Below, piece by piece: positions 45,901 to 57,610 of a stretch of 64,000 bases of DNA. Below the pieces are notes generated by a model. The model was not told where the DNA came from, did no database searches, and was given only the letters and a program-made list of their open reading frames with translations. Position 1 is the first letter of the stretch. Every line of letters starts with the position of its first letter. Source of the DNA: Centroberyx gerrardi (lineage: Eukaryota > Chordata > Actinopteri > Beryciformes > Berycidae); contig NC_136010.1 of assembly GCF_048128805.1 (NCBI RefSeq), forward strand, positions 21,727,480 through 21,791,479, read 5' to 3'. A program made the translations under genes and the position numbers.

Positions 45901-47817
45901 CATATATATCTTATGATCATTTTGTGCTATGGAGCAGCAAAATCTTACTTATTGCCCCTTTAAAGAGCAAATACTAAACCACATAGGGTAGAAAATTGCT
46001 GCTGCACTGCTCTCTATGGGTTGAAACTATCAGGCATGTTGCACTTGTGGCCACACCCCAATCAGTGATGTCACAGCAGGTGTTGCATAGAGAGCAGTGA
46101 AGCAGAGATCTTCTTCCCTATGTGACTTAGTGTTGATTTGCTCTTCAAGCGCCCATCCCAACTGCTTTCTCTCAACACCCGTCATTCAGAAACTATGTCT
46201 CACTACACTGCGGCTGCCAAAGCAAGTGGCCGTGCGTTACAAACCACCTGACCCGCTTCTCTTACATCTCTCTGCGTCGTTCTTCACTGGCCACTTTCTA
46301 AGGAACCCATCCCTCCAAGTGACAGGGCAACTATGCAACGAAAGACAAGTGTGCCTCCAGAAATAGCCCCGCAGGTTCTGCTGACATGTACTAGTGAGGG
46401 GATTTTTTTTTTCTTTTTTTAACCTTTTGCATCTGCCTCATGACCCCTGCGTGATATGTGTGTCAGGCTGTAGAGGTTCTGAAAGCTGAACGGGTCGGAC
46501 ACGGCTACAGAACCCTGGAGGACCAAGGCCTGTACAAAAAACTGCTGGCCCAGAACATGCACTTTGAGGTACGGAACCACCCGGAAGCACTAATACAATT
46601 ATCATTACCACTATGTAACCACTATGTCATTTCTTATCAACATATCATTGACAAGGTTATTATTACACCTAATACAAGTAGCACCAGTTGCATTTACAGT
46701 GCAAATGTCCACGCTCATTATCTAATCTATTAAATGATCATTTTGATCTGGTCGTAGATCAAAAATTGAATTATTTTATCTGCTAATGTCAACGATATAA
46801 TTGTTGGACATGTTATTACTGTACCCACTAGTTAAGACATGGTAATACAGTGACCCCTAGTGGAGATATAAGTAACACTATTAGAAGGGAAAAAAAACAC
46901 TTTTCCTAGGATCATTTGGTTTTACAGTGATGTACTGCTGTGTGATTTCAGGTTTGCCCCATATCCAGTAAACTAACAGGTGCCTGTGACCCAGACTTCA
47001 CCAAGCATCCTGTCATCACGTGAGCTGACAGTATTTCTATGAATGCTCGATAATGGGACTGCGTTGAAGCAAATTTGGGCGTTTATTCATTTGTATTTGT
47101 TTGTATTTGATCAATACCCTCGTGTTCACATGTGCAGGTTCAGGAAAGACCGGGCTAACTACTCCCTGAACACAGATGACCCTTTGATCTTCAACTCCAC
47201 CCTGCACCTGGACTACTGCACTGCGCAGAAATACATGGGATTCACTGAGGAGGAATTCAAAAGACTGGTGAGACCAAATAATGCATGAACATCCATAGTG
47301 GTAGTTAATAGGTTTAGGGAGTTTGTTCACTTCAAATGTCAGTGTTTAGTAGCTGTGTGGATTATTTGTTTTCCACATCTAAGTTTTGGAATTTTTAATT
47401 CATATTCAAACTCTCTGTTCTCAGTTGCTCATTAAAGCAGAAATAACAGTCTGCACAAAGATGAAAGTATTCTACTGCACACTGAAAGCCCTCAGACCCA
47501 TTTAATATTTACATATTCTTAAACAGAAGCAACAAAATACATTAGGGAGAACAATGTGTTTCAGCACCAAGCTCCATCAGGTTCGTTTGGATTCAGTGTG
47601 CAGTAGATTATCTTCTGAACTGACTCAGTTAACATTGAAGCGAGCCCATAACCTGCTAGGAAGCAAACTGAAAACGTGCTTCACTGACTCCTTGACTCCT
47701 CCTGTCTGGTAGAATCTCAGTTCAGCGCAGTCCTGCTTCTTGCCTGAGAAGGAGAAGAAGGACCTCCTCAACAAACTGTATGAAGCCTATGGGATGGTGC
47801 AGACCACTGCCTTTTGA
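34862..47817 (+). CDS. ada: Adenosine deaminase (11 coding exons)
   Basis: Coding exons: 34862-34894, 39151-39212, 39726-39848, 41303-41446, 41926-42041, 43007-43131, 45536-45607, 46467-46568, 46952-47019, 47138-47267 and 47713-47817. They join in frame to 359 aa (human 363), with exon lengths and phases matching human ADA almost throughout. The enzyme deaminates adenosine and deoxyadenosine to inosine forms in purine salvage, in the cytosol and on the cell surface. Zinc and catalytic residues are all in place: HVHLDG with His15 and His17, HAGEV with His213 and Glu216, GHGY with His237, and NTDDP with Asp295 and Asp296. Other clear blocks are [19 protein letters not shown] and [11 protein letters not shown]. 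The protein ends VQTTAF within exon 11, without the extra short last exon of human ADA. Intron 1 is about 4.3 kb and rich in simple repeats. Intact. Confidence 0.96.
35778..35891. repeat. Compound (GA)n-(GT)n microsatellite with G-run in ADA intron 1
   Basis: A GA run at 35778-35810, a GT run of about 60 bases, then a run of G at about 35881-35889. On the other strand it makes a long CA/CT tract. Confidence 0.9.
37017..37046. repeat. (CA)n microsatellite in ADA intron 1
   Basis: About 15 CA units. Confidence 0.9.
40579..40607. repeat. (GT)n microsatellite in ADA intron 3
   Basis: About 14 GT units. Confidence 0.9.
41827..41846. repeat. Short interstitial telomere-like repeat in ADA intron 4
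   Basis: Just over three units of the vertebrate telomere hexamer (CCCTAA), about 80 bases before exon 5. Confidence 0.7.
42895..42939. repeat. (GT)n microsatellite upstream of ADA exon 6
   Basis: About 20 GT units with one interruption. It ends about 67 bases before the exon 6 acceptor. Confidence 0.9.
43426..43600. repeat. Dispersed repeat (GGAGGTTATCTTGTCACCCC type) in ADA intron 6
   Basis: The order GGAGGTTAT, TCACCCCGTCTGTTTGTC, GTTAGAAAGACATCTCAAAAA, GGATTTGGATGAAATTT and TTGATTAGATTTTGGTGGTA matches a repeat I recall as widespread in fish genomes. The family name is not assigned. Confidence 0.5.
44519..44767. repeat. Diverged 120-130 bp tandem duplication in ADA intron 6
   Basis: Unit 1 (44519-44648) and unit 2 (44649-44767) share CCAGAGATTA, GTGGCTTTA, a GGTG.AAAGGTG-like block, ATCTTTACATTTGAGTCT (with small changes) and CTCTGATAA in the same order. 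They differ by many substitutions and small gaps, so the duplication is not recent. Confidence 0.7.
45961..46149. mobile_element. MITE in ADA intron 7
   Basis: AGAGCAAAT, CACATAGGG.AGAA and CACTGCTCTCTATG at the left return inverted at the right (CATAGAGAGCAGTG, TTC.CCCTATGTG, ATTTGCTCT). The terminal inverted repeats are about 60 bp and the whole is about 190 bp. The core contains no coding frame. Confidence 0.75.
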
Positions 47818-48926
47818 GGGAAGCACTGAAGAGGAAATTTGAAGAGGCAATGTGAGCCAACCCAGGGACAAATCACTTGGCACCCTTAATCTCCTCACCG
47901 GACACAATGGAATGTCTCTTTCCTCATTTGTAACCAGCCATATACCCTGTAGAGCCAGTCATATATCAAGTATACTGTACATCAAGACTACACTCAGCTC
48001 TACTCATACATCAGGCTTATATGTTGTCAGTATTCCATCTAAGCACTTATACCTTTGATACTGTAGTTTACAGTGCAGTTTGTGAAGACATCATGGTCTT
48101 AAATAACAGAACGATTGATCTTCAGTTTTCCCCATTTCTCCAAGTGAAGGTCAATCGGTGGTCTGCAATATGCAAAAAATATGGACGAGCGATTGCTTTT
48201 CAAAAAGCAGAATATGTTTGTGAAGCAGATTGTTATGCATTCTTCTTCATCTTGTGTTTACATCCTGTTGTCACAACACTAACAAAATCAGGGCAAATTG
48301 AGCATATCATATGCTTATGGTGCAGCAACATTACTCAACGTTCATATCGAATCACACAGTTTAAACGTCTTTGTCAGTCCTGAGGGAAAGATAGGCCAGG
48401 TTGTCATTCATCATTGTCATAGCTAAACAATATTATCCTTCCTTAAATAACATTATGTCCTAAACTTCTATGATAAAAGGGGGTAGGCTCTGCAGATCGG
48501 GTGAAAGAATGTGGTGAAGGATGAATTACAGTGGTGCAGGATAAAAACTCGATGCCTATGGGGAAAATGTACTGTGAAACTCTGTTGTTTGGCCTACGAG
48601 CGAACTAAGGGAGTCCAATGCCATACCTACAACATACATCCAAGTTTTTTCCTTCCACATACAAAAATGCAAGATACATAAGGTAAAACGGCTCAATACC
48701 AAATGTTTCAGTCCTACATTTGAACACTAGGTGGCACACCAGTGTCATCACGATGGACAAACAACTATGCTGACTTGAATTGTTTTACATTTCAGAATTA
48801 CTCCCATGGAATAATGTCATTCTTTTGATGTATATTTTTATTTAAAAACATACTTTTTTTTTGCATTTTACTAAATGAAAAAGCACTTCCATTTATTACT
48901 GCCACATGAAATACATTTATGACCAT

Positions 48927-48932
48927 AATAAA
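48927..48932 (+). terminator. Poly(A) signal of ADA
   Basis: AATAAA on the plus strand about 1.1 kb after the ADA stop codon, followed by GT-rich sequence. It fits a 3' UTR ending near 48950. Confidence 0.5.
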
Positions 48933-49487
48933 CGCTACAGTGAAATTCTTGTGCATGTTAACTTATGTCGTTATTCCTCTGAATATTATCTGAAACTGCA
49001 GTAATTTGAAAAATATCTTTGTCAAGACAGCCCCCGCCATATATAACTTCATTATAATATAAAGCCGCCTCAATACTGACCTTAGAACAGAGCTTTTCAA
49101 GTAATTACTCTTGAAGAGGAAATTAGCTGAAGCCTGGCACTCAGATTGTTAAAATGTACACTGGTTTGCAGATAAAAATGCTTTCTCGTCTGCTCCTTTA
49201 TAGACATAAATGGAAACACTGGGGCCATCCTAGGTGGAAATGTAAACACCGGCTTCCTGTGGCCACCCTAATGTACACAAAAGCTGCATTCAATAATATT
49301 TATGGCTCTGGAACGACTCAGCTCTGTACTCTCATTAATTATGGTTGGCTTGGACTCACCAACTCTTGTACCTGCCATGGTTCAGTGTTTTCAGATCCAA
49401 TAGAAACCTGCAAACTGCCTTGAATGTGAAACGTTATATGCTTAAAAACATTAAATACAAATGTTACAGTAGATTCATATTAAGTAT

Positions 49488-49493
49488 TTTATT
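49488..49493 (-). terminator. Candidate poly(A) signal of PKIG
   Basis: AATAAA on the minus strand, about 630 bases past the PKIG stop codon. If used, the PKIG transcript ends about 500 bases from the end of the convergent ADA transcript. Confidence 0.4.
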
Positions 49494-50118
49494 ACACAAA
49501 GAAAATTGCTATCACAAAGTTATCACTGAACATTTTGCAATAAATATGACCTCCGTACAGTACATTATAACGGCAACTATGTTGGTTACTGAAAAGGAAA
49601 AGACTAGACGATGAAAATGAACAAGAGGGTCACAAACACATACATAGAAAGAAAATGACGAACAGATGATTATGAATATGCAGGTAACGCTCTCTGTGAT
49701 AGAGTTCCATATTAGGCTGGAACAATGTCTTGAGTGTTGTTATAAATGTATAGTGTTCAGCTCAGTCAGTCTCCAGAGACATAAATCTGAAGTTTCTGTG
49801 CTTTCTTCTCATGTCAGGAATATAAACGACTACCAGAGTAAAAGAGCAGCATCTCCATGGTCAGTTGTACTTCGTTCTGTTCCCCACATCACTATCTGAT
49901 CCGATAAAGAGGCGTACGTTTGGGCATTCCGGCGAAGCTCCAAACGCAGGCCGGCAGTGAGTGAAGATGTCCTCACTGTAGCATGAGAACGAGGCTGTGA
50001 GAAGAGCATGTCCAGTTAGGACAACCAATATACTCTCTCTCCCTCTCTTTCTTTCTCCATGTCTCTCCCTCTCTTGTTTCCGCTCTTTTGCTCTCCCCCC
50101 TCCGGTCTCTGGGTGGGC

Positions 50119-50980
50119 TTAGGACGGGCCTCCGTTTCCCTGGGCATCTTGGCTGGTAGAGCCCTCCGCCGCGGGGGGCGGTGAGGCCCCTGGGTCTCCT
50201 TCTGGAGGACGACATGGGAAACAGTGCACACAAAATTTAGTCACACGCACACAGATACTGTATAAAAATCAAGCTCAGAGTGGTTTGGCATTCCTCGCAG
50301 CGGGCAATAAATCTGCTCCAGGGGTCCGGGTTCAAAAACATAGTGAGAAGGTTCCTGAGGAAGGAACTATGACTTCCTCTGGCAACACAATGTCGGCATT
50401 ACATGAGATTATTTGCAAATTTGAGACTTGGTTTGATTTACAGCGGTCAAACTGGTTATCATGTCATGGGAAACTCGCCTTTGACTGGAAATCAAGGAAG
50501 TCAATAAGTAGAACAATCCAACACGTACAATGGTCATAGTGGGAAATACATAATACAGCAAGTGCACTGTATCCAAACATGTTCCTCTAACAATTCAAGG
50601 GAAACTACTGAATAATGAATATGTAATGAAAAGAATAGTGCAGAGGAAGCAAGGACCATCTATCATGTTGTGGTGTTGTTACGACTCATTTAACAAAGAG
50701 GCCACAAATCAAAACTGTCTCATACAGACAGCAACCTCAGCCACCTGTCTGTATTGCTGAATGTGTTAATACATTCTTATACTTTCACTGTATCATGTGT
50801 GTATTTAGATGTGTGTGTTTGCTGACCTGCAGCCTTCAGGTCCATCTCTGCCAGGTCTTTGGTTAGTTCACTGGTGCTGGCCGCTGCTGTCCCGTCCCCT
50901 GTGATGTCGGGCACTGCGTTCCTGCGGCCTGTGCGATCACAGTTGATGAAGTCTGAGTACGACGTCTCCACGTCCATCAT
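50119..50980 (-). CDS. pkig: cAMP-dependent protein kinase inhibitor gamma (2 coding exons)
   Basis: Coding exons on the minus strand are 50827-50980 and 50119-50201, joined in phase 1 to give 78 aa (human 76). The first begins MMDVETSYSDFINCDRTGRR, nearly the same as human PKIG. It holds the PKA-binding amphipathic start (SYSDFI) and the pseudosubstrate RRNAV, where Ala takes the place of the phospho-acceptor. A leucine-rich nuclear-export-like segment (LTKDLAEMDL) follows. The second exon gives a low-complexity tail ending NGGPS. The protein binds the free catalytic subunit of PKA, blocks it and carries it out of the nucleus. The coding exon probably extends to 51008 as 5' UTR, where a long pyrimidine tract and AG mark the acceptor. 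Orientation opposite to ADA, as in human. Confidence 0.93.
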
Positions 50981-51736
50981 CTGTCCATGACCAGCGCTCT
51001 CATTACACCTGCCAGAGGGGAGAGGAAGCGTCAGGGGGGTGAGGAGATGTTACGAGAAGCAAATAAATCAACTCTCTGCCTTCAATTGCCTGTAGGAGCT
51101 ATGGGAGGACATACTGCTGTGTGCAGCGTATTCATTTCTACTTTGGTAGAAATCAACATGATCAACTGTTACACAAACCAGAACACCGGCAAAAGAGGCT
51201 AAAAAACACTCAATAGCAGTGCTGAGCTATTCAAGAGGCAGCTGAAGATGAGCCATGCAGAGTGAAAGAGTGGGCAGAGAGGGGGCACTTCAGCAGCCCT
51301 TCCACAACCTCAGAAGCTGACAGTTGACAGTGAATTAATAAAAAGAAGAATGAAGCTGTTCATAATTGCCATTTCTATTTCTGCACAGCAGCTAATGGCA
51401 CTGCTGACATCTGTGCTAATTGGTCGTCCTAATTACAACAGAAAAACAAAAAGCTGCTCCAAACCTCCCAGGGCCTTCACTTACACACTCATACGCCTCT
51501 ACCAGATTCTACAAAAAGCACTGATCAATATGGAGAACCAACGCAAATGGTCTTGAGACCGTTCAAAGGACAAGTAGAGGTGGAGCCAGAAGGAGGCCCA
51601 GCAAAGACCGTATCGAGCTCCCATTAGCAATTCATTCCTCCTCTGTTTCCTGTTCTCAGTCCATATTTAACTAGGTCATGGATCCTGCCAACCACTAAAA
51701 CACTATACAGCTGGTGATTCCTCAGAGAAAAGAGAG

Positions 51737-51852
51737 AGGTCAAAAAATAAGGCTGCTCCAGAAAAGAAAACCAAAAAAGAAAACTGAAGAGAAAAGAGAA
51801 AAGAAAACTGAAAAGAAAAGACGAGAAAAGAAAAGACAAGAAAAGGGAAAAC
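51737..51852. repeat. Purine-rich imperfect repeat (GAAAA units)
   Basis: More than 110 bases, almost all A and G, made of AGAAAA, GAAAAGAA and similar units. On the other strand it is a polypyrimidine tract. Confidence 0.8.
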
Positions 51853-54800
51853 AACCTCCTGCACTCCAAAGTAGGACCAACATCCTCCTCTGGTGCGAGC
51901 ACAAGAGGTACAAAGCTGGCACAAACATGCAGCTGGGGATACTGTATCACTCTCCAAATGTCGTCACAGCTCCCCCTCTCCTACACCCTCAATCCCCTGA
52001 AGATCCCCTCACAGCCTGGCAGAGACGGCAAGGACCTCGCAGACTGCTTCAGTATGTGGAGCATGACTGACTGCATTACAGTCACACACTTACCCACTGA
52101 TGACCATTTATCAGCAATTTCAACCATGATAAACAACCGAACTACAGCGGAACTATGAATCTTTAAGAAACTTGAGGAGGTTGGAATCTGGAGCGGCAAG
52201 GAAAGAGAAAGAAAGAGAGAGCGGAAGCAAAAGAAGAGTTTGCAGACGCTCTGTTGCAGCAACGACACAGTGACCCAGGGCCAGTCTGTTCCCAAACGCT
52301 TTCACTCACATTCCACTGGTATCATTCAAAAGGTCCCACAATTGTTGTCTCTGTGTGTTATGTGCGTGTGCGCCATGCCAAAACGGAAGTGCCCGGGGTC
52401 ATTCACTGAGGGGGTCACAGGCCATGCAGATGTACCGACGCTGTTGGAGAACGTGACGTTTTGGGCTGGAGACGGTCTTTAAGCCCCTCTAGGTAAGAGC
52501 ACTACCTCAGGAAATGTCACACAGCCCCGGGCCGCTAGCGTTTCCTACCAAAAAACAAGAGCCGCTCTGTATTCACAACTCTGCAGCTGGTAGTGTGATC
52601 TTCCGTTAGATTGCCATCTAGATAGCTGCACTGTATAGCCATTAGTAAGCCAAGTCGCCGTGGGAGGCCACTTTCACCTTTCATTACATACACATGAAAG
52701 TAAAAAAGTCCTCATTAGGCAGATTGAATTTAACTAGGTCAATGTCTCACAGTTTTCATAATTACACCTACCTTTTCCACCAACTTAAAACCAAGTTCAA
52801 ACAAGTGAGCCCTTCAAGTGCCAACCACTGTAATTATTCCATAGACTGAGATTTTGTTTGAAGATTTACCTTCAACTACCTACCAACTATGAAACACAAA
52901 CAACACTTCACCGACCGTGTGTCTAGTCCAGCAATGACTGTTTGTGCTGTCTTGTGGCTCACTTTTTCTACTCCATTGGCCCAGTTGTTATGTGGCTTAT
53001 GGGAGCCCCATCTAATTGCCATTCTTTTGTTTAATTAGTTGGCTTGCCTGCGCATGTGGATCAAATCCTACCATGAGATCATTAACAGGTTTCCATGGAG
53101 GGGTGGTGATGATGTTCTGCCTTCTGCTCCTCACTACGCGTTTACGCTCTTCTCTGCCTGACTGCCTGCCTGCCTGCCTGGTCTCAGCTGTGGAAGGAAG
53201 ACTTTAATGATGCCGCTTTTTAAAATCACTTTATCCCTGATACGCAGAAACCTCGACATGATGATGAACTTGTTTTTGAAGCGCTGACGGTGTGAGGCAG
53301 CGTAGGTTGTTGTTGTTGTTCACCTGCTGACATTTGTATAATGTAAATTAACATGTAAAGTGACTTGGAAGTAGGCGATCTGTGAAGGACAGCACTGACC
53401 TTGGGTACCAACTGATTGGACTAATTGCGTCTCTTGTTTATTGTCGAGTGGAATAACAGAGGAATCATGCCCTCCATCCAGACCAGCACCCGAGGAGAGG
53501 CTTTCTTTGGTAGATGACAGGCATGCTATATTTAGAATATTTGTCCCATTATATGCGAGACCAGCCTTGTATCAGTCACAAATTTTACACCAAAATCACA
53601 ATAGTATCTCATAACTATATTGTGATCAATTATGACTTATTCCTGGCCTAAAGTCACTGTGTCCTAGTTAATAAAAAGGGTGTCTTTATGTGAAAGGCCA
53701 GTGCGTCTATACAGAAGGAAACTTGACACAGCTGCAGCTGTAAACACTACCAGAAGACAAATGTCACAGGTGTGCATTTTCACTCCAGACAATAACAAGT
53801 CAATCCTCAACGGGAAATCACTGCAGCTCAGTTCATGAGCTGAACTCAGCTTAGCCTCACTCTAGTTTTCTCCTTCCCCTTCTCCCTCCAGCTCTGTGAC
53901 CAATGTGGGGATCCTTTATACTTGGATCAGTTATTCATTCAAATGCTGGTAATTTCTCTATTTCGAAGAAAGGAGCTGTATTACCTTATCTTCACAAAAA
54001 GCACTGTAGCCACATAATCCCACTGTGAATGACAGCGAGGGTAAAATAGAAGTGAAGAGGAGCAGCGGGGCGTAGAGGAGAGAGGCTTCCTTGATGGCAG
54101 GTTTGAGCATGAATGGTGGCCAGATTGGGCGAGGTGACATGTAACAGGAGAGCTTTTGGCATGGTGATATTAGGAACAAAAGCCTCTGAGATCACTGAGG
54201 GAATATGAGTCAGCATAGCCACTTTGACTGGGCCCATTAGGGAGGCAGGCTCGCTACCATCCCGCCGGAGCCTTTTAAGCCTGATTTGTGTGTAATAAAC
54301 TCACATTATCTGCAATAACCCACACAAAGATTGGCTTCCTTGCTGATTTCGAGGTCCATTAGGGCCGTCTTCCGACCAATTTCGAGTCTGTCAACTAATT
54401 TTCCAGCATTTATTGACGAGGCAAAAAGCCTCCACATGAATGAGTTTCATCTGCCTCTCATAGCAACAACTTTTCCATTGGCTTTCTAATCCAGGGTGCT
54501 TACTAAGCTCCTTCCATCCTTTAAGTTAAACATGATCTAAATGCCAAAATCCAAAAAGTAAGATTTGCAAAGTCATGATAATCCTCTCCTTTTAAATGAA
54601 AGAAGATGTAAATATATAACAAGGTTTATCACACTTATAGTTGACAGGGTTGAACTAATTATCAACAGCATAGCATAGAAGAAAAAGAACACAGCCATCA
54701 CCCAATTTCTATTAGTGAGGTTTGCTCTCAACCATTACAGATCTTGTGGTCAGATAATGCATGAGCTTCTTTCACAATTACAAAGCACATTTTGGTAAGA

Positions 54801-57463
54801 CAAAAGTGGTAGCAATTCAGAAAGGAGAAAACAACAAACTGTCCAGCTTACCAAAACAATCAGAGTTGTTTCATTCGCTGTCGGTTTCCCACAAACCCCA
54901 ACAACCAGACAGACCCCAGACAAATGTCCATTTAGACCCTCCAATGCTAAGTGTTGCACACTGAGAGCAGCATAACACTACAGTGCCTCAGCTCCTTCCC
55001 CCCCTGCTCGCTGCCTCTCAGCCTGCCCAGTCAGATGGGGTCTGGGTACTGTCTATTCACATGATGTCAGCAGCTGCTTGGTGGACAACCAGCCCACTTC
55101 AAACACAAGGGAGCTGTATTTCCTCGTAGAGATTAGCATTGTTGTTCTACGCCGCTCTTCCTTTCATAAATAAATAAAAGTCCTGTCCATTCAACACTGT
55201 TTGCCCCATATATCCTTCCTCTTTTTATGGGACCCAGGCTGGGTGTGAAGGCCTAATTTCCCCTGGTGAAGTGAATATTGCAACTTGCCAAACAGCTAGC
55301 TTGCTCTTTAGAAGTCAGCCATTACCATAATTTGGCGCTGTGAAACATTTCCCTGACTGGAAGATGTGCAGACGGGCATCTTTGTCATTTTTAATGTAGA
55401 AAAAGTCAAAGAGTTTTTCGCCACCTTTCTCTCACATTACAAGTCACACTAAGTCTCCATCATCTTTTTCAGACCAACAGAATTATCACTTAACACCAGA
55501 TACTCAATGCAATCTTCTTTCTTCTTTTTACTGAGCAGAGATACCAAGAATGATCAGTGCCACTCTCATGTAATTGCCATCCTAAATGAGCTAACTGAGC
55601 TCCTAAGCCTGAAGGCATATCAAATCAGCCAAGGAACAGGAGATAAGAAGCCTGACCAAGGCTATTAGCATCAGCTACTGTGGAGGAGTCGTGAGTGAAC
55701 TAATGAATAAAACAAAAGATCTTGGCCAAGGCCACTTCTCCGGAAAGCTACAGTGAAATCAAAAATCAATCTTGCCTGGATAGATAATCTTGGCGAGCAT
55801 ATAGAGGAGCAGCTGAGTAGTGGTTCTCCACTTCACAACTCAGACCACTTCAGAGATCAATAAAAGTCAATTGCATTCCATTTGCCTATCACGAGAGATC
55901 TGTGGTGTAGATATCCCATACTGGCATAGCAACACCAAAAGAGACGGTGGTGCCGATCGTCATGCTCAGAGGTTGGGTTGTAAATCACTGTTTAACAGCA
56001 GCCCACCTGTCGCATTGATCTCTGGGTAACCTGCATACCAAAGTTAGGAAGACCTTCCTCTTTTGGGCTGGAGATATTCCTCTTTTATGTGTGGTAGGCA
56101 TGCTGTTGTGCTGTATACTGACAGTTAGGCTATGGAGTAGAAATCTACTGGATGACATCACCGAGTGATTCCACCCACATGACCACATCACATGCATATG
56201 ACCAGCCACACAGCACAGGAAATGCCTGTATGGCTTCCACTTCTCTCCCCCAGGCTCTAACCACACTGCCTTACAGTATTGCTGCAGCTGAAGAGTAATG
56301 TTAACACATGCTAGGAAAGGGAAACAGCAGCCATGATTTATCTTACACCTGTTGTTATGAAGATGTGTAATAAAAGCAGATAGATAGATCCGTACTCAAG
56401 CAGTGACACTAATTAAGCACAACCTGGAACCCTAAAACCATACAGCACACATACCAGCACTTTAATTGATTTTGTTAATCTACTAAGTCTTTATTAAACA
56501 GATGGTAGAATAGTGCAATAAACAACAACGAAGAGCCAAACAATATGCTTCCAATATGGACCATGTTCCCTTTTGTTAGCTCCGCTCACTTGGCAACAGC
56601 TGGGCCAATCAATACCAGTTCTTGAGGCGTGAAGGCCAATGCATCGTAACAATGGTATGCCTTCACACAATGCAGAACCCAACTACAATATCAGGATATC
56701 AGATAACCAGGTTTAGAGGTAAGTAAAGCTTACATTACCAGAAGTGGTCAATGTACCTCATTGTGTACTGTGTGTGTCCCTGTGGCCAAAAAACTGCAAA
56801 GAAGCTGTAATCGATCGACGAGTGGCCAGCCAGCCAGACACATGAGACCGAGTCTACTGTAGCAGCATGCCCTGCCTCGGGCTATAGGGAATCCCCTGGT
56901 GTGTGTGTGTGTGTGCGTGTGTGAATAGAATGGGTGTGGCAGCGACTCATCAACCACCAGTGATTCACAGCTGAGTCAGGAGCAGGTGCTTCAACCGGAC
57001 TCCAAAATGAGATTGTGATTACGACCCAAAAAACATTCTCACATCTCTATTTCCGAAGGGCATTGCAGCTTTTCAGCTTGCTCTGAGACTCGTCAGAGGC
57101 AATGTTGCTCCAAAAACAAATGCGTTGGGAGGGACAGATTTTATCGCTCATTATATTATCTCCTCAAAAACTGCCACAGTTAAGGAATGTTAAATATTTG
57201 TGCCAAGTCCTATGATAAAAACAAGTGCAAGAGATTAATGTTCCTTGCGACAAACATCTTCAAACATTTAGCCTCTTGTTTGCTTAAAAAGCCAAACCTA
57301 ATTTATGGTTGTGTTAAGCAGTTCTAAGGATTAAGTTAAGGATATGACATGGTTATAACTCTTTAGAGGTGCAGAGTCCAAGTTGAAAATATTTAGAAGA
57401 TCTGGGTGACTCTGCTGTGTGTCTGGAAAAGAGTTGTGAGGGTTGTAAGGACCCATAGAGCTA

Positions 57464-57610
57464 AAATCACTAGAAAGGACATGGCTGTAGGCAGACTTAC
57501 AATCACGTCACGCTTGATCACTAGACATTTTGATCACTAGAAAGCTTGACCACTACAATCACTACAAAGGACATGGCTGTTGGGGCAAACTTACAATCAT
57601 GTCACGCTTT
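57464..57610. repeat. Partial tandem duplication (about 55-bp match, 92-bp period)
   Basis: AATCACTAGAAAGGACATGGC...ACTTACAATCACGTCACGCTT at 57464-57513 recurs at 57556-57609 with few changes. The intervening bases contain extra GATCACTAG copies. Confidence 0.65.
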
